The translations under genes were made by a program, and so were the position numbers. Below are positions 59,841-64,000 of a stretch of 64,000 nt of DNA, in pieces; the first letter of the stretch is position 1, and every line of letters starts with the position of its first letter. The notes below the pieces were generated by a model. That model had not been told where the DNA came from and did no database searches. It was given only the letters and a program-made list of their open reading frames with translations. The stretch is from Sipunculus nudus (lineage: Eukaryota; Annelida; Sipuncula; Golfingiida; Sipunculidae): positions 72,534,659 to 72,598,658 of the forward strand of contig CM049313.1 of NCBI GenBank assembly GCA_026874595.1, read 5' to 3'.

Positions 59841-60516
59841 TTATGTATAGTGTTGTGGATAAAAATCTTTCGGGATCGTTTCGGATCAGCGTACAGTGGC
59901 ACACGGTCTCCCCAATTAAGCCAGTCCCTAAAATGTGGTCGGGGTCCTTGACAAATAGTCACTTACACATATACCATGTGACATGAGAAACTGATCTATA
60001 ATATCACATTTACATACAAACGAAACCGTCCAAGAAATAGACCTTAGACGAAAATGCAAAGAAAAACAGCTTTATTTGTGGAAATAGTTACAATGATGGC
60101 CATGACTTATACGCAGTAAGCATACATACTGAATGAAAGAATTAAAAGTCTTGCAAAACAAAGAGTATTACATAAACATGATTGAAAATGAAATGGCACC
60201 TGCATGTAAAAGGAACTAATACCAGCACAAACTTATTGAATTTACAATTTACAGGAGATTTACATTTGTAACTGCTGTAATGAGGAATAATCTCCATTTC
60301 AAAACATTTTAAGTCAATATTATATATATACAACTTTGGTAATGTATAATGGCACTCAACACGTGTCTTATCACACTGTACCAACCAATTAAGATGTGAA
60401 TTTGGTTAACATTTTCTTTACATCTGTCACATGGTAGGCCTACATGTGTTGGTGAATATTTGTCAAGGACCTCAATCTCATGCAGGGCCCTGGACTTCGT
60501 GCGACCAGTGATTGTA
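59841..60516. other. unique AT-rich DNA
   Basis: Nothing recognised beyond short accidental frames on both strands. Confidence 0.4.
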
Positions 60517-60792
60517 TAAGGCCAAAAAAAAAGGTTTGGTTCTTAGACATTCGTCAATTTTGCCCCCCCCCCCGCATGTTTCAAAATTGTTATTTTGATT
60601 TTCATCTTTAAAGAAGATAAAATAATACAATTTTGATCAGATTTCTTTTGTTATAGTGTTTTTGCTTGTTTAGCAAAACAAAACTGTTATTTTCATACTT
60701 TTCCCTGATCATATGACATTTTTATCGAAACATGCAAATCACAGATTCTGAAAAAAATGCCTGAGAATCAAACCTTTTTTTTTTTGGCCTTA
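60517..60792. mobile_element. fold-back MITE, 276 bp
   Basis: The terminal inverted repeats are about 35 bp: TAAGGCC + A-run + GGTTTGRTTCTYAG on the left, and the complement (CTGAGAATCAAACC, T-run, GGCCTTA) on the right. Inverted similarity continues inward (GCATGTTTC at 60574 and GAAACATGC at 60728), so the whole element can fold back. If the outer TA is the target duplication, the ends are AGGCC/GGCCT. No coding content. Confidence 0.8.
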
Positions 60793-62070
60793 CCATCACG
60801 ATTTTCCTGTTACACGGTAGATGTATACACTCAAGCTTATCAGGTCATGTGAAGGAGCCCTCTTTTTGCTACCCCCCGGTCGCAGGAAGGCCTGCAAAAC
60901 AATTCTTTCAAGGATCCCCCTTTTGAGAAAGGATCGCCGATGGGGATTATTTCGGGCCGGTGACCGCAAATATAAGGAAACCCCAAATGAAGCCCCCAGA
61001 GTAAAACCCTGTCCCGCCATCACACACGCTGTGGCCATTGTGTTACCGGGCTCGAAGACACAAAGAAAAGAGGCGCCCGAGTGGGAGCAAATATTAAAAT
61101 TATTAATTAAGCACGTAATACGCAAATATCTAATACTTATAAAAGGAATTCGGTTCACGTTTGTTCGCAGTGTTCTCTATTACCGCGTTGTGTACAATAT
61201 TGTGCCATACATCATTTTAAAGGTTATTATCCACGCAGTGACATAGGTGATATGACAATAAATAATTTTTAATATACATATAATTTTGAGTGATTTTTCC
61301 ATTTTTTTATCGACCACAGCCGAACTGCCTTCGGCAATCACCGGAATGCGTGCACCGTGGTCACTTAACCTCTAACACTAAGGACTATTGTTCGTATGAA
61401 TAACGCTTGCTTTCAATGAGGGATTTGACCCACGTGCGTCGTCAGTAAAAGAGAAAAACACGTGTTTCTCGCTTTATGAAATGGAGAGTTCTACCCAGGA
61501 GGATTAATGACAAAACCTAATTCAAGGTCCCAGTTTCAGGAACAGGGCTGGGATGGTGTCGGGGGTTTCAGGCCTCAAAATTTGTCTGAATAAAAGGTTG
61601 CGGTTGCTGAAAATGAGATATGCATGGACCTACTGCACGGAGTCCCGCTGGGTCCGCTTCTGCTACTTACGATGTATGCATATTTCTGTTTCCTTCTGCA
61701 GGAACAGTTTCCTTGCAACGTACATTTAATTAATTGTTCATGTGTTCCTCAGATCAACCTATATATATATATAATCTTTGTACGACCAACGATAGAAACC
61801 AGTCAAATATCAACGAAACACTGTATGCCTCCGCGTCTCATTCCGGTTCGCAATGAAAACCATCACTGACCAGGTCTTCAAGGTAAACATACCGGGATAT
61901 AATTTTTGCCACAAGCACAGCGCCACAAAACAACAGTAAAAATTATTTGTACATATCGTATTCCGAGAGTATCCCACTAAAAATCTATATTTTCTTTTAA
62001 CTTTTATAATAAAAATTGAGTCAACATTCAATATCTCAGTAAATATATCTCCCAAACCGCGGTAGAAATC
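60793..62070. other. unique region with a GC-balanced island
   Basis: The island 60840-61110 contains overlapping open frames on both strands (up to 141 codons) without recognisable domains, followed by ATTATTAATTAAGCACG. CCGAACTGCCTTCGGCAATC near 61319 is partly palindromic. No gene is supported. Confidence 0.35.
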
Positions 62071-62100
62071 CCGGTATACCGGGTTTATCAGCTAGTTGTA
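62070..62100 (-). repeat. repeat terminus with perfect CCCGGTATACCGGG palindrome
   Basis: The 14-bp palindrome lies at 62070-62083. On the minus strand it is preceded by ACTAGCTGATAAA, resembling the ACTAGC..CCCG start at 59712 in opposite orientation. Confidence 0.55.
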
Positions 62101-62300
62101 AATAAAAGTGGGTGGAATCTTTTCGGACAAACCTAAAGCATATGTATGTCGAATATCAGGGCAATCCGTACGGTGGTATATCAGAGGAGATACGGAAAAT
62201 TACAAAAATCGCCTTACGCTATTAATATATATATTTATATATGAAACTGATGGGTCTGTTCTAGAGTCTTTATATTTTAAGTGTATGAATATTACTTAAC
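62101..62300 (+). repeat. interspersed repeat fragment, copy 2
   Basis: AATCCGTACGGTGGTAT, GGAGATACGGAAAA and ATCGCCTTACGCTATTAATA match 59749-59835 in order. The two copies are direct repeats about 2.4 kb apart. Confidence 0.6.
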
Positions 62301-62694
62301 ACATACATACACGCATAAACGCACTTTAAGCTGTAATCCACACTGTAAGCTTAGCATAAAATGTCTTTGTGGGGATAAATTGAGTGTAGTCGCCTGACGG
62401 CGGAGAAGATGATTAAAAGACTGTCATATATCAATATCCCGCAAAACAAGGGTTTCTACAATGATAAACTATAAAAATGTCTCTGTATAAAATATGGTAA
62501 AAGCATTCTTGTGAAGAAGCCCCTTTCTTAAGCGATCGTTCATGGCCTCTGGCTCCGCGTCGTGATATATGTTTTTTTTCAAAAGGAATACGGAGTAAAG
62601 CAGTCCTTGAATTAGAGATGAGTTAAAAACTGGCGACACACACGGCTTGAATACCCTGCGGTGCCAATACACAACGTCCTCGTCTGTTAACGCG

Positions 62695-62726
<32 letters not shown>
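62695..62726. repeat. (CA)n microsatellite
   Basis: About 15 CA repeats. The minus-strand open frame across them is low complexity. Confidence 0.95.
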
Positions 62727-62730
<4 letters not shown>

Positions 62731-62786
62731 TCCCGTCTAAAATCGTGTCATTTAATCAAACTATGACAAATATATTTAGTATAAAT

Positions 62787-63042
62787 ATTTCTGTGACTCC
62801 GGGGTAAAGCACAGGACTCAAAGCCGGGAGGTCGTGAGTTCAAATCTCAGCCGAGGAGCGGTGAGATTTTTCACGGTCGGTCCAACTCGGGGTAAGCGCT
62901 CTGCAGGCTAAATGGGAAGGCTGTGCCCCACGGCCGTGTATCACTCACATGATTCAGCAATGGGGTGGATTATACACCCAAAACCCGCAGGTGTGTTAGA
63001 CACCGGCCCTTAGGTGCATGACACCAGGATACAAAAAAAATT
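62787..63042 (+). mobile_element. tRNA-derived SINE
   Basis: The head resembles a tRNA. A degenerate box A TGACTCCGGGGT at 62794 continues as AAAGCACAGGACTCAAAGCC. Box B-like AGTTCAAATCT (62837-62847) lies 43 nt downstream, the tRNA spacing. A body of about 180 bp without coding potential follows, with CACGGTCGGTCCAACTCGGG, and ends near ACCAGGATAC plus an A-run at 63030-63040. It would be transcribed by RNA polymerase III and copied by a partner LINE. The family name is not assigned. Confidence 0.72.
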
Positions 63043-63187
63043 ATAGGAAACGAAAGCTATACTGCCCGGTCAGGTATAGTCCCAAACCGAAATGAAAACT
63101 CTGCATGCAGGTGTGCAGACTTATAGGGTAAGAATTAAATAAGTCAACATTAAAAAATGGAGGCTGTAACTTTCACCAAAAAAATAT

Positions 63188-63226
63188 TTTATATATATAT
63201 ATATATATAAATATATATATATATTA
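63188..63226. repeat. (TA)n microsatellite
   Basis: Two TA runs separated by AAATA. Confidence 0.9.
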
Positions 63227-63484
63227 AGTATAAGGTTGACACTATAAACTGTAAAGCAACAGTTTGCACTTCATTTTACGCACGATTCGACACAATTATT
63301 GAAAATAAAAACTGTCTCAAGATCTTACAGTATTCAAATTGGTAATTCTATTTATATTAAAAAACAGTGCCAGGTTTTACCGGTTTTAAAATTTATATAT
63401 TCCTGTATGATTTTTTGAACATGCAATGTAAAGAGGGCATTTTTAACACTTTTCACAAAAAGTGTTACAGATGAATGGGGGGGG

Positions 63485-64000
63485 GGGGACATAATTATCT
63501 ACACTAATGTTACATTATTACCTACACTAAGGTTACATAATTACCTACACTATAAGGTTACATAATTACCGACACTACGGTTACAGAATTACCCGCACTA
63601 AGGTTACAGAAAAAAAATAAAATCAATTAAAGTTACAGAAAAAGTCACACCAAGATTACTGAATTACCCGAGCCAATTTTACCTGCACCAAGTGAACCTG
63701 ATTACCGGACTGAGGTAACATTATTATAGACTCCAAAAGTTTCCTGAAAAATCAGCAATAATGTTACAGAATTAACCGCATTAAGAATTCAGAATTACCC
63801 GCACTGAGGTTATATAATTACCTGCACCATGGTTACAGAATTACCCGAGATAAGGTAATTTAATTACCTGCGCCAAGGTTACAGAATTACCCGCACCAAG
63901 GTTATATAATTACCTGCACCATGGTAACAGAATTACCCAGAATAATGTAATAAAATTACTTGAACCAAGATAATAGAATTACCCGGAATAAGGTTATATA
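63485..64000. repeat. diverged 23-bp minisatellite, runs off the window
   Basis: GGTTACAKAATTACC marks units at 63531, 63556, 63579 and 63602, then irregularly to the end. A typical unit is GGTTACATAATTACCTACACTAA. Spacing is 23-25 bp, with a disturbed stretch at 63610-63760. Not telomeric. Confidence 0.85.

Noticed and set aside
60821-61246. 141-codon plus-strand frame and overlapping 120-codon minus-strand frame
   Set aside because: Both strands are equally open in the GC-rich part and neither shows a motif. It is better treated as a non-coding island.
62787-62860. Functional tRNA gene
   Set aside because: Only box A/B-like words and spacing survive. The acceptor stem does not pair and a SINE body follows.
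63485-64000. Telomeric repeat
   Set aside because: The unit is about 23 bp and diverged, with no TTAGGG-type hexamer.

Overview
This is a window of animal nuclear DNA. It is AT-rich and gene-poor, has GT-AG introns, and is full of eukaryotic mobile elements: a non-LTR retrotransposon, tRNA-derived SINEs, a hAT-like element, MITEs, Helitron-like repeats and satellites. The interspersed repeat style (GCTCAGCTGAC ends, arrays of GGTCAAGGTCAC, GGCC-ended fold-back MITEs) resembles what I know from lophotrochozoans, most likely a bivalve or other mollusc. That assignment is inference. There are no prokaryotic features, rRNA genes or convincing functional tRNA genes.

Layout. 1-1154: two repeat tails. 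1726-3415 (minus): a 5'-truncated non-LTR retrotransposon with an uninterrupted reverse transcriptase frame. 5896-7458: a 1.56-kb non-autonomous hAT-like element with a perfect 8-bp target duplication. 12966-14300: the one intact-looking protein-coding exon, 444 residues, of unknown function. 14671-33208: an 18-kb repeat mosaic built from one Helitron-like family. Inside it lies a 5-kb nested insertion (24013-29005) carrying a 331-bp tandem array and a 148-bp satellite. 42290-44382: two more copies of the mosaic family. 53009-57521: a multi-exon gene tentatively related to the SAMD3-like uncharacterised family. Six exons join in one frame, but the last four are frame-broken, so it is probably a pseudogene. 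57699-58092: a 394-bp miniature LTR retrotransposon (TRIM) with a tRNA-Pro-type primer site. 60517-60792: a fold-back MITE. 62787-63042: a SINE. 63485-64000: a 23-bp minisatellite running off the window. Between about 33 and 52 kb the DNA is mostly unique, without genes, and has several GC-balanced islands.

The most interesting points are these. (1) The TRIM has LTRs that contain a tRNA-like box A/box B pair at tRNA spacing, reminiscent of plant Cassandra elements that carry 5S RNA in the LTR. (2) The dominant repeat family is loaded with nuclear-receptor half-sites: IR3 palindromes in its head (one matching the classical vitellogenin-type element), DR1/DR0 and TCAAGGTCA arrays in its body, and a TGACCC/GGGTCA palindrome at its 3' end. 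(3) The 148-bp satellite has nucleosome-like length, two dyads per monomer and a higher-order duplication. All were read by eye; no search or folding was run.
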